From positions 2,728,001 through 2,792,000 of the forward strand of contig NZ_CP102382.1 of the NCBI RefSeq assembly GCF_024628805.1: 64,000 nucleotides of DNA, given 5' to 3'. Every line of letters starts with the position of its first letter. Within the stretch, counting starts at the first letter, position 1. A model generated the notes under the pieces. The model worked only from the letters and a program-made list of their open reading frames with translations, did no database searches and was not told the DNA's origin. Position numbers and translations under genes: made by a program. Shown one piece after another: positions 33,641 through 41,049 of the stretch. Source of the DNA: Paenimyroides aestuarii. GTDB lineage: Bacteria; Bacteroidota; Bacteroidia; Flavobacteriales; Flavobacteriaceae.

Positions 33641-34504
33641 TTACTCCATCAACTGCTTTTTATATTTATTAATGTGTTCTAATATTTCAGGTTCTGGTTT
33701 GGGGTACGAAATGTCTTTATAATTTTTTAAGGTTTCATAAATAATTTTAGCAACTAGTAACCTACTCACATCTTTGTTGTCGCTTGGAATGATATACCAC
33801 GGTGCTTTTTTATGACTGGTATTTTTCAAAACTTCTTCATAACAGAATTGATATTTTTGCCATTGTTCGCGCTCTTTTAAATCGACTGGTGAAAACTTCC
33901 ATTGATGATGGGGTTTTTCTATTCGCTTTAACAATCGATTCTTTTGTTCCTCTTTGCTTAAATGCAAGAAAAACTTCAAGATAATGGTTCCATTATCGGC
34001 CCAAAATTTTTCAAATTGAACCATTTGTTTCATGCGATTGTTCCAAAAATCATCAGATAATTCATCTAATTTAATCTTTGGATTGCGTTCGTTCAATAAA
34101 TATTCAGGATGCACCCTTGTTACCAAAACATTCTCGTATTGCGTGCGGTTAAAAACTGTAAATTTTCCTTTTTCTGGTAATTTTATATAATGCCGCCACA
34201 TAAAATCATGCTGCAATTCTCTGTAAGATGGTGTTTTAAAACTTTCTACCACTACCCCACGCGCATTGAATCCTTTAAAAACTTCTCGAATCATGCTGTC
34301 TTTTCCGGCAGTGTCCATACCTTGAAAACAAATCAATACCGCATATTGATCGTGTGCATACATCATATCTTGTATTTCGGCAATCTTTTTTCGATACTTT
34401 TTTAGCTCTTTTTTTATCGCAAGTGGGTCTAAGCCTGTCACATAATTGGTTGAAATATCGTCTAACTTTAAATTTTCTGGAACTTTAAAATAATTTCGCT
34501 TCAT
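33641..34504 (-). CDS. polyphosphate kinase 2 family protein (polyphosphate:nucleotide phosphotransferase)
   Basis: 287 aa. Walker A GMDTAGKDS (62-70), GFNARGVVVESFKTPS, the FNRTQYENVLVTRVHPE block (Walker-B-like, lid approach), KFFLHLSKEEQKNRLLKR and the WKFSP lid. It uses polyphosphate to phosphorylate nucleoside mono- or diphosphates; the class (I-III) cannot be set by eye. Monocistronic, divergent from the 283-aa gene with a 41-bp gap. Confidence 0.92.
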   Translation of the reverse strand: MKRNYFKVPENLKLDDISTNYVTGLDPLAIKKELKKYRKKIAEIQDMMYAHDQYAVLICFQGMDTAGKDSMIREVFKGFNARGVVVESFKTPSYRELQHDFMWRHYIKLPEKGKFTVFNRTQYENVLVTRVHPEYLLNERNPKIKLDELSDDFWNNRMKQMVQFEKFWADNGTIILKFFLHLSKEEQKNRLLKRIEKPHHQWKFSPVDLKEREQWQKYQFCYEEVLKNTSHKKAPWYIIPSDNKDVSRLLVAKIIYETLKNYKDISYPKPEPEILEHINKYKKQLME

Positions 34505-34545
34505 ATTGATACTTTTTATCTAATTTAGAGAAATATTTAGTAGAA

Positions 34546-35397
34546 ATGAAAAAATATTTGCTTTCCACTTGGTTAAAAATTTCTGGAATTGTGGCTGCGT
34601 CTGCAATCGGGTATGAAAATAACCAATTACTCTTAGTTTCTGACAACAGTAATGCCTTGTATCATTATTTTATAGAAAATGATTCGCTGGCGACTTACAG
34701 TTTAGATGCACAAACAGCGGTTCATCAAATGCCTAAATCTGAAAAATATGATTTAGAAGCGTTTACAATTGTTGATAATTCATGGTATGCGTTTGGTTCG
34801 GGCTCAAAAGAAAACAGAACAAATGGTTTTATGTTTAACAAATTTTCTAAGTTTTCCACACCGATAGATTTAACTGGACTGTATGATGAAATGAAAAGTT
34901 TTTCTGAATTGACTACAGCTGATTTTAATATAGAAGCGGTGGTTACTTACAAAGAAGATTGGCTTTTTTTGAACCGCGGAAATGGACCAAAAAATGCCAA
35001 CTATATTTTTGTGGTACAAGGAAAAAATTTAACCGATGAGTATAATATTTACTATTTTGAATTTGATTTGCCAAAGGTAAACAATGTGCAGACAGGCTTT
35101 TCGGGCGGTACCGTTATCAATAACACGCTTTATTTCACTGCCACTGCAGAAGACAAAAAATCGACTTATGAAGACGGTGCGATACAAGGAAGTATTTTTG
35201 GCGCGATTGATTTGAAAAAAATGCAATTGCTTTTTACAGAAAAAATCAGTGATATTAACAAATTTGAAGGTATTACTGTTTTAGAACACAATAAAAAAGA
35301 AGTTGTTTTTGCTTTGTGCGAAGATGCCGACGATGCTAAAAATAAAGAAGCAATTGTTTACAAGTTACAAGTTTCTTTAAAAAGAAAAATAAAATAA
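34546..35397 (+). CDS. DUF6929-like beta-propeller protein
   Basis: 283 aa, no typical signal peptide (the opening KKYLLSTWLKISGIVAASAIGYENNQ is not a clear leader). Repeated blade-like segments: NNQLLLVSDNSNALYHYF, NSWYAFGSGSKENRTNGFMF, DWLFLNRGNGPKNANYIFV, NNTLYFTATAEDKKSTYEDG, IKGFEGITVL-type end. The GSGSKENR and NRGNGPKNANY motifs match a family of uncharacterised Bacteroidota propellers. Function unknown. Its stop codon lies inside the terminator stem at 35391-35420. Confidence 0.75.
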   Translation: MKKYLLSTWLKISGIVAASAIGYENNQLLLVSDNSNALYHYFIENDSLATYSLDAQTAVHQMPKSEKYDLEAFTIVDNSWYAFGSGSKENRTNGFMFNKFSKFSTPIDLTGLYDEMKSFSELTTADFNIEAVVTYKEDWLFLNRGNGPKNANYIFVVQGKNLTDEYNIYYFEFDLPKVNNVQTGFSGGTVINNTLYFTATAEDKKSTYEDGAIQGSIFGAIDLKKMQLLFTEKISDINKFEGITVLEHNKKEVVFALCEDADDAKNKEAIVYKLQVSLKRKIK

Positions 35398-35420
35398 GCA
35401 GTCTTTCAACTGCTTATTTT
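35391..35420. terminator. bidirectional terminator spanning two convergent stop codons
   Basis: Perfect 12-bp stem AAAATAAGCAGT / ACTGCTTATTTT with a 6-nt loop. Both convergent genes (stops at 35397 and 35414) end within the hairpin. Confidence 0.92.
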
Positions 35421-36025
35421 TCTTTAATGGTTTTAAACGTGGGAGTGGGAACACTCGCCCAATTTTCACCTGTTTTAATACGATATAACTGCATTTCGCT
35501 TATTCCAAATTGCTTCGCAATAATGCGCATGCGGGTTTTGCGTTGTGGGTCGTGAATCATTCTTTTAATACGCATTACTTGGGTGGTATCTAGCTTCATC
35601 CCTTTTTGCGTTAAACGTTTGGTTTCAATACGCTTCACATGCCCTTCTTTCACATTGGGATTTATGCGCTGATGGGCATATTTCTCTTTTTCGGTTACCC
35701 ATTTTAAATTGGTATAATGATCGTTTGCATTGTCAAAATCTAAATGAATAACATGCGAATGCTTTTCTGAAGGTTTGTGTACAAAAGCCTCTGCAACTGC
35801 GCGCGAAAGCATCACATGTTTATGTGCATAGGTTTTGTCTTCTTTGCGCACTTTGTATCTAAAAATGCGGAGGTTATTGGTTACATTAGGTTTTAATAGA
35901 TTGCCGTCTTTAAACGTTTCTTTGTAACTTATTAATCTACCAAAGTTTGAAACCGCATATCGCAAGCGCTTCTCTACTCCCAAATCTAATTGCGTAAAAA
36001 CTTCACCAGGGTATAAAACTAACAT
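35414..36025 (-). CDS. NUMOD4/HNH-like protein with C-terminal helix-turn-helix
   Basis: 203 aa. Residues 5-40 resemble NUMOD4 (YAVSNFGRLISYKE), 70-120 an HNH_3-like core (AHKHVMLSRAVAEAFV, then VIHLDFDNANDHYTNLKWVT), and 150-190 a helix-turn-helix (RIIAKQFGISEMQLYRIKTG). HNH nuclease relatives occur in homing elements and phages, but this arrangement is also a stand-alone chromosomal gene in flavobacteria. The first His position is shifted relative to classic HNH, so activity is uncertain. No adjacent intron or phage genes. Confidence 0.7.
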   Translation of the reverse strand: MLVLYPGEVFTQLDLGVEKRLRYAVSNFGRLISYKETFKDGNLLKPNVTNNLRIFRYKVRKEDKTYAHKHVMLSRAVAEAFVHKPSEKHSHVIHLDFDNANDHYTNLKWVTEKEKYAHQRINPNVKEGHVKRIETKRLTQKGMKLDTTQVMRIKRMIHDPQRKTRMRIIAKQFGISEMQLYRIKTGENWASVPTPTFKTIKEK

Positions 36026-36135
36026 AATAATTTAATTATCTATATTTTAAGTATATGTGAAAAGATAATTTTTTGGCTAAAATGTAAGTGTTCTTATTTT
36101 TAAAGGTATAGCAAATATATGTTATTATTTTATTT

Positions 36136-36624
36136 CTAGCTTTCTTTTACAATATTATTTTTAACTAAATAAGTGTTAATTTTTTCGGGCGATGTGAAGG
36201 GTGCAAAGCGCTTTAAGGGTTTTCCGTTTGCATCGATTAAAAACTTAGTAAAATTCCATTTTACAGCATTGGTTATAAACCCTGGCAAAACTTTCTTGAG
36301 ATACTTAAAAATTGGATGTGCATTTTTTCCGTTTACCAGAACTTTTTCAAAAACGGGAAACGATACACCATAATTTATCAAACAGTTATTTTTTATAGAA
36401 GATGCATCGCCTGGTTCTTGATTATTAAACTGATTGCACGGAAAAGCCAATACAACCAGTCCTTGATCTTTATATTTTTGATACAACTTTTCTAAACCTT
36501 CGTACTGAGGTGTGAAACCACATTTGCTGGCTGTATTAACAATTAACAGCGTTTTGTTTTGAAAATCACTAAAATCGATTTCTTTGCCCTGAAGCGTTTT
36601 TGCTTTGTATTGATAGATACTCAT
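36136..36624 (-). CDS. glutathione peroxidase family protein
   Basis: 162 aa. Catalytic cysteine Cys35 in NTASKCGFTPQYEGLE (selenocysteine replaced by Cys), VLAFPCNQFNNQEPG (Gln), and WNFTKFL (Trp-Asn) complete the tetrad. It reduces peroxides, probably with thioredoxin as donor as in other Cys-type members. Downstream of it a terminator and the peptidase gene follow; the gene ends 111 bp from the HNH gene. Confidence 0.94.
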   Translation of the reverse strand: MSIYQYKAKTLQGKEIDFSDFQNKTLLIVNTASKCGFTPQYEGLEKLYQKYKDQGLVVLAFPCNQFNNQEPGDASSIKNNCLINYGVSFPVFEKVLVNGKNAHPIFKYLKKVLPGFITNAVKWNFTKFLIDANGKPLKRFAPFTSPEKINTYLVKNNIVKES

Positions 36625-36647
36625 TGATGGTTTAATTAATAAAAAAA

Positions 36648-36665
36648 TGCATCATTGCTGATGCA
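36648..36665 (-). terminator. hairpin between glutathione peroxidase and peptidase genes
   Basis: Perfect 7-bp stem TGCATCA / TGATGCA with a 4-nt loop; on the minus strand a T run follows. It ends the peptidase gene whose stop is at 36675. Confidence 0.78.
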
Positions 36666-36674
36666 CTTTTGTGG

Positions 36675-38831
36675 TTATTTTTTTAAATGTGTCATAAAAT
36701 AATCGGCAATTTTTGCATTCAAATGAATACGGTCTCTTCCAGAAACATTGTGTTCATGGGTTGGATACAAGAAATAATCCACTTGTTTGCCTTCCTTGAT
36801 ACACTTTTCAATAAACTCCATACTGTGTTGTTGCACCACCACCGGATCTTGCGCTCCATGAATCATCAACAGCCTGCCCTTTAAATTTTTTACTTTGTTC
36901 AAGGTTGATGTTTTTTCGTAGCCTTCTGGGTTTTCTTCCGGCATATCCATATAGCGTTCGCCATACATTACTTCGTACCATTTCCAATCGATTACGGGAC
37001 CGCCGGCAACTCCCACTTTAAATGTATCGGGATAGTTCAACATTAAACTTGTGGTCATAAAACCACCGAACGACCAGCCATAAACCCCAATTCGGTCAGC
37101 ATCCACAAACTTTTTCGATTTCAAAAATTTCACACCTTCCATTTGATCTGCCATCTCATTCTGACCCAATTGTCGGTGAATTACATGTTCAAAATCACGT
37201 CCGCGGTTTTCGCTTCCTCTATTATCCAACGTAAACACTACAAAACCTTGTTGTGCCATATAGTAATCAAATCCGCCTGCACCGCCACCAAAACGATTGG
37301 TAACCAATTGCGCATGTGGTCCGCCGTAAACATATACCATCACAGGATATTTTTCGTTTTCATTGAAATTTACCGGATATAACAACCTTCCGTTCAAATC
37401 GGTTTTTCCGTCTGCTGCTTTTATAGTAACCATTTCTACTTTCGGCAAAACGGTTTTTCCTTCATACGGATTGCTAGCGTTTAACAATTCTATAGTTTTC
37501 TTTCCATTTATATGCTTCAACGACACATGATTTGGAGTGGTTAAATTGGTATATTGCGAATAATACCAGGTTTTTTCAGGGTTCATTTCCACTGTATAGG
37601 TAGCAGATGTTTTGGTAACAGCTTGTGTTTTTCCTGATTTTAAATCAACTTTATAAAGCAATTTATCCATTCCTTTATTTGCCGTTCCCATATAATAAAT
37701 TTCTTTAGGCGACACATTCACAAAGTCTTTAAAAACCACATCGTTATACACATAGCTGTTCAATTGCTTACCGTTGATATCATATCTAAACATGTGGCGG
37801 TAACCGTCTTTTTCAGAAATGTAGATAAATTCTTTATCGTTTAAAAATTTCAGTGGTGTGTTGGGTTCCACATACGTTTTGCTCTTTTCTTCAAACAATA
37901 ATTTATCAAAATTACCAGAAGCAGCGTTGTATCTTTGTAATTTTAAATGATCTTGACCGCGATTTAAAACACCCACATAGACCATTTCGCTGTTTGGTGA
38001 CCAAGTAGGCATTGTTAAGAACTGTTCTTTATCGCCCTCGATATTTATTTTTTTGGTGGTTTTTGTATCGATGTTATAAATGTGCAAAGAAACCTCTTCA
38101 GATTTCATTCCGGCCATTGGATATTTAATGGGATTTTCTTCGGCTATGCGGGTTCCAAAATCGATGAGTGGATAATCTTTCACCATACGTTCATCTTTTT
38201 TATAGAACATTATTTTTTTTCCATCTGGACTGATCCACATCCCTCTGTCAATTCCAAATTCGTTTCTATGTGTATTGCTGCTTCCGTTTACCACATGCTC
38301 GGGGTCGTTTGTAACTTTAACCACGGCACCATTGTCAAAAACCAATTCAATATTATTTTTATTCAAATAAGCGATATAGTTTTTATTAGGAGAGATGATT
38401 TCTTCTGTTGCTTCTGCATTAATTTTTATGGTTTTATCAATATTTTTAGTATGAATATTGTACACCACATAATATTTATCATTTTCGCCTTGATAAGTAA
38501 ACGACAGTTGGTTTTCATTTTCCCAATGATAATCAAAAGGAATGGTTCGCAAACTCACTTTTTCGTTAATTGCTCGGCCCACTGCCGTTTCTAAATCGGA
38601 CGTTGTAATAAAATTTTCAACCACTTTATCATTCGTAGATTTTGCAGTCAAAGCTTTAAAAGAAGCATCGATAAAGGTTATTTCATTATTTGTTCGCCAT
38701 TGAGCACCGTAGATCGATTGGGTTGCTAAACCTCTTTGAAACGGCATTGTAGCGTCTTCTATCGTTAAATTATTTTGTGCTTGGGCAAAAAAACCTGCAA
38801 GCATAAAAGCAAAAAGGGAAATTTTCTTCAT
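36675..38831 (-). CDS. S9 family dipeptidyl peptidase IV-like serine peptidase
   Basis: 718 aa with signal peptide MKKISLFAFMLAGFFAQAQ. Residues 30-450 are the DPP-IV N-terminal eight-blade propeller; residues 460-718 the alpha/beta hydrolase. Nucleophile Ser587 in GWSFGG, Asp in HGAQDPVVVQ, His in THEHNVSGRDR. It removes N-terminal dipeptides (Xaa-Pro/Ala) in the periplasm, a common trait of proteolytic Bacteroidota. No neighbouring peptide transporter. Monocistronic. Confidence 0.95.
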   Translation of the reverse strand: MKKISLFAFMLAGFFAQAQNNLTIEDATMPFQRGLATQSIYGAQWRTNNEITFIDASFKALTAKSTNDKVVENFITTSDLETAVGRAINEKVSLRTIPFDYHWENENQLSFTYQGENDKYYVVYNIHTKNIDKTIKINAEATEEIISPNKNYIAYLNKNNIELVFDNGAVVKVTNDPEHVVNGSSNTHRNEFGIDRGMWISPDGKKIMFYKKDERMVKDYPLIDFGTRIAEENPIKYPMAGMKSEEVSLHIYNIDTKTTKKINIEGDKEQFLTMPTWSPNSEMVYVGVLNRGQDHLKLQRYNAASGNFDKLLFEEKSKTYVEPNTPLKFLNDKEFIYISEKDGYRHMFRYDINGKQLNSYVYNDVVFKDFVNVSPKEIYYMGTANKGMDKLLYKVDLKSGKTQAVTKTSATYTVEMNPEKTWYYSQYTNLTTPNHVSLKHINGKKTIELLNASNPYEGKTVLPKVEMVTIKAADGKTDLNGRLLYPVNFNENEKYPVMVYVYGGPHAQLVTNRFGGGAGGFDYYMAQQGFVVFTLDNRGSENRGRDFEHVIHRQLGQNEMADQMEGVKFLKSKKFVDADRIGVYGWSFGGFMTTSLMLNYPDTFKVGVAGGPVIDWKWYEVMYGERYMDMPEENPEGYEKTSTLNKVKNLKGRLLMIHGAQDPVVVQQHSMEFIEKCIKEGKQVDYFLYPTHEHNVSGRDRIHLNAKIADYFMTHLKK

Positions 38832-38890
38832 AAAAAAAGTATTTGTGCTAATGTAGTATTTCTATTAAAATTGGGCAAAAAAATGTTTTA

Positions 38891-39325
38891 TTAAAGTAAT
38901 TTTTGCAATTGGCGTTCTAAGTCGGCTAAGTTTTTAAAATATTCAAAATCTAATTCCATCTTTTGCTTTTTCAGCAATTGTATGATATTCGATATGATAT
39001 CCAACGGATCGGCTTCTACACCTTCCATTTGGTCATTAAAATTAATCCCAACAATAAAACTTTCATTATAAATATTTACTAAATAATCTTCAATAAAAGT
39101 GGTAAGACATATTTCTTGGAGCGTATAATCTCGCCAAATATCAACACAACAAGCTTTAGCCAAATCTTCGTTATCCCAAAAACAAACCACATTCACAGGT
39201 TCATTTGCATTATTTTTGAATAACAGCGATTGTGAAATAGCTATTTCGTTTTTATGCTCAATAATAAAAACCTTATTATTTTGAACAATTTGGTTTAAAA
39301 AATCTTCAATCATTTTCGCTTCCAT
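38891..39325 (-). CDS. DUF2750-like small protein
   Basis: 144 aa, cytoplasmic. The pattern is DUF2750: a helix pair, then VNVVCFWDNEDLAKACCVDIWRDYTLQEI, LTTFIEDYLVNIYN, and IVGINFNDQMEGVEADPLDII. Function unknown. Its start codon shares a base with the stop of the ABC ATPase gene (TAATG at 39323-39327), so they are translationally linked, though a functional link is not established. Confidence 0.72.
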   Translation of the reverse strand: MEAKMIEDFLNQIVQNNKVFIIEHKNEIAISQSLLFKNNANEPVNVVCFWDNEDLAKACCVDIWRDYTLQEICLTTFIEDYLVNIYNESFIVGINFNDQMEGVEADPLDIISNIIQLLKKQKMELDFEYFKNLADLERQLQKLL

Positions 39326-39993
39326 TAAATTACAAATTTACCATCGCTCATAACCAATTTTCTATCGGCTAAATTTGCCAATTCTTCATTGTGGGTAACA
39401 ATTACAAATGTTTGTCCGAAATTATCGCGCAGTTTAAAAAAAAGTTCATGTAAATTTTCAGCTGAAGTAGTGTCTAAATTACCCGATGGTTCATCTGCAA
39501 AAATCACTGCCGGTTGATTGATTAATGCACGTGCCACAGCTACTCGTTGCTGCTCACCACCCGACAATTCAGAGGGGAAATGATTTATTCTGTGACTTAA
39601 ACCTAGATAATCAAGCAATTTTTTAGCCTCGTGCACTGCTTCTTCTTTCGATTTACCAGCAATAAACGCCGGAATACACACATTTTCTATTGCTGTAAAT
39701 TCAGGCAGTAATTGATGAAACTGAAAAATAAAACCCAAATTTTTATTTCTAAATGCAGCCAATTGTTGGTTTCTTAACTTTAAAACATTGGTGTTGTTAA
39801 TCATAAGTTTGGCATTTGTGTCTTTCTCAGGAAAATCTAAAACGCCCAAAATTTGCAACAAAGTAGTTTTTCCGGCACCCGAAGCTCCAACAATAGCCAC
39901 AACCTCGCCTTTATTTATTTCGATTGAAACATTTTTTAAAACTTGTAAACCATTAAATTGTTTACTGATATTTTCAGCTTTAATCATATTCAT
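39325..39993 (-). CDS. lolD: ABC transporter ATP-binding protein, LolD-like
   Basis: 222 aa, single nucleotide-binding domain of the MacB/LolD type. Walker [10 protein letters not shown] (36-44), QFHQLLPEF (the Q-loop with the LolD-like LLPEFT segment), [15 protein letters not shown], Walker [13 protein letters not shown] and THNEELA. LolD drives release of outer-membrane lipoproteins through LolCE; the partner permease is not in the window, as usual when lolD is unlinked. A related ATPase for another MacB-type exporter is possible. Start ATG may also be two codons later. Confidence 0.8.
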   Translation of the reverse strand: MNMIKAENISKQFNGLQVLKNVSIEINKGEVVAIVGASGAGKTTLLQILGVLDFPEKDTNAKLMINNTNVLKLRNQQLAAFRNKNLGFIFQFHQLLPEFTAIENVCIPAFIAGKSKEEAVHEAKKLLDYLGLSHRINHFPSELSGGEQQRVAVARALINQPAVIFADEPSGNLDTTSAENLHELFFKLRDNFGQTFVIVTHNEELANLADRKLVMSDGKFVI

Positions 39994-40091
39994 GTATTTA
40001 CCAACGAAATTAATTAAACTTTTAGTTAAATAATATTATTAACCATTTTTTTAATCGTAACTTTAAAATTAAATTGTAAATTTTATTGATT

Positions 40092-40637
40092 ATGACAGTA
40101 GTAAAAGAACAAACAGCAATTTTTGCAAATGGATGTTTTTGGTGTTCTGAGGCCATTTTTCAGAAAATTAACGGAGTTAAAGAAGTGCTGCCCGGTTATA
40201 TTGGTGGAACAACTGAAAACCCAACTTATGAAGAAGTTTGCACAGGCCAAACCAATCACGCCGAAGCTATTAAGATTGTTTTTAATGAAGAATTGGTATC
40301 TTATCAAGAGTTATTAGAAGTTTTTTTTGCTACCCACGACCCTACTACGCTGAACAGACAAGGAAATGATATAGGAACCCAATACCGAAGTGAAATTTTT
40401 TACACCAATGGAAGTCAAAAAGAACAGGCAATGTTGTTCGTAAAAATTTTAAACGAGGAAAATATATTCGAAAAGAAAGTAGTGACAAAAGTTTCCAAAG
40501 CCGACACGTTTTATTTGGCTGAAAATTACCACCAAAATTATTTTAACAACAATCCCGAAAAAAGTTATTGTGCAATGGTTGTGTCACCAAAGGTAAAAAA
40601 ATTCGAGAAATTTTTTCAAGAACATATTACTAAATAA
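40092..40637 (+). CDS. msrA: peptide methionine sulfoxide reductase A
   Basis: 181 aa from ATG at 40092 (a TTG two codons upstream is in frame but unnecessary). Catalytic Cys15 in NGCFWCSEAIF, then GYIGGTTENPTYEEVCTGQTNHAEAI, FFATHDPTTLNRQGNDIGTQYRS and ENYHQNYF. It repairs methionine-S-sulfoxide in proteins. Divergent from lolD by a 98-bp gap. A small membrane protein gene follows 48 bp downstream. Confidence 0.96.
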   Translation: MTVVKEQTAIFANGCFWCSEAIFQKINGVKEVLPGYIGGTTENPTYEEVCTGQTNHAEAIKIVFNEELVSYQELLEVFFATHDPTTLNRQGNDIGTQYRSEIFYTNGSQKEQAMLFVKILNEENIFEKKVVTKVSKADTFYLAENYHQNYFNNNPEKSYCAMVVSPKVKKFEKFFQEHITK

Positions 40638-40685
40638 TTTGGCATATTGTTTGTTTAATATCAGTAAATTAAATAAAAATTTGAA

Positions 40686-40988
40686 ATGAATGAAATTGTA
40701 ATTAAACCTGAAGCAATCACAACTGATAAGCAAAAATATCGTTTGCTATTTTTGGGATTGTTGTTTGATTTTATTGGAACTTTATCGTTTACGATTCCTT
40801 TTTTAGGCGAGTTTACAGATGTGATTTGGGCGCCCATATCGGCTATTTTACTAAAAACCTTGTACAAAGGAACCATAGGTACTATTGGCGGTATGGTTTC
40901 TTTCGTAGAAGAGATTTTACCCGGTCTTGATTTCGTACCTACCTTTACACTCACTTGGTTGTACACTTATGTGTTTAAAAAACAGTAA
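40686..40988 (+). CDS. small membrane protein (100 aa)
   Basis: Three hydrophobic stretches, about residues 15-37 (LLFLGLLFDFIGTLSF), 45-63 and 78-97. FIGTLSFTIPFLGEFTDVIWAPIS is a recognisable motif of short Bacteroidota membrane proteins that carry no named function. Basic N-terminus (EAITTDKQKYR) probably cytoplasmic. It is followed by a strong terminator and may be co-transcribed with msrA. Confidence 0.75.
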   Translation: MNEIVIKPEAITTDKQKYRLLFLGLLFDFIGTLSFTIPFLGEFTDVIWAPISAILLKTLYKGTIGTIGGMVSFVEEILPGLDFVPTFTLTWLYTYVFKKQ

Positions 40989-41018
40989 TTGAAGTTTTAT
41001 TTTGTTTATTGATATAAA

Positions 41019-41044
41019 AAAAGAGCCGCAAAAAGGGCTCTTTT
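41019..41044. terminator. terminator between convergent genes (100-aa protein and E1)
   Basis: Stem AAAAGAGCC (41019-41027) / GGCTCTTTT (41036-41044), A run and T run on either side. Confidence 0.88.
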
Positions 41045-41049
41045 AATTT

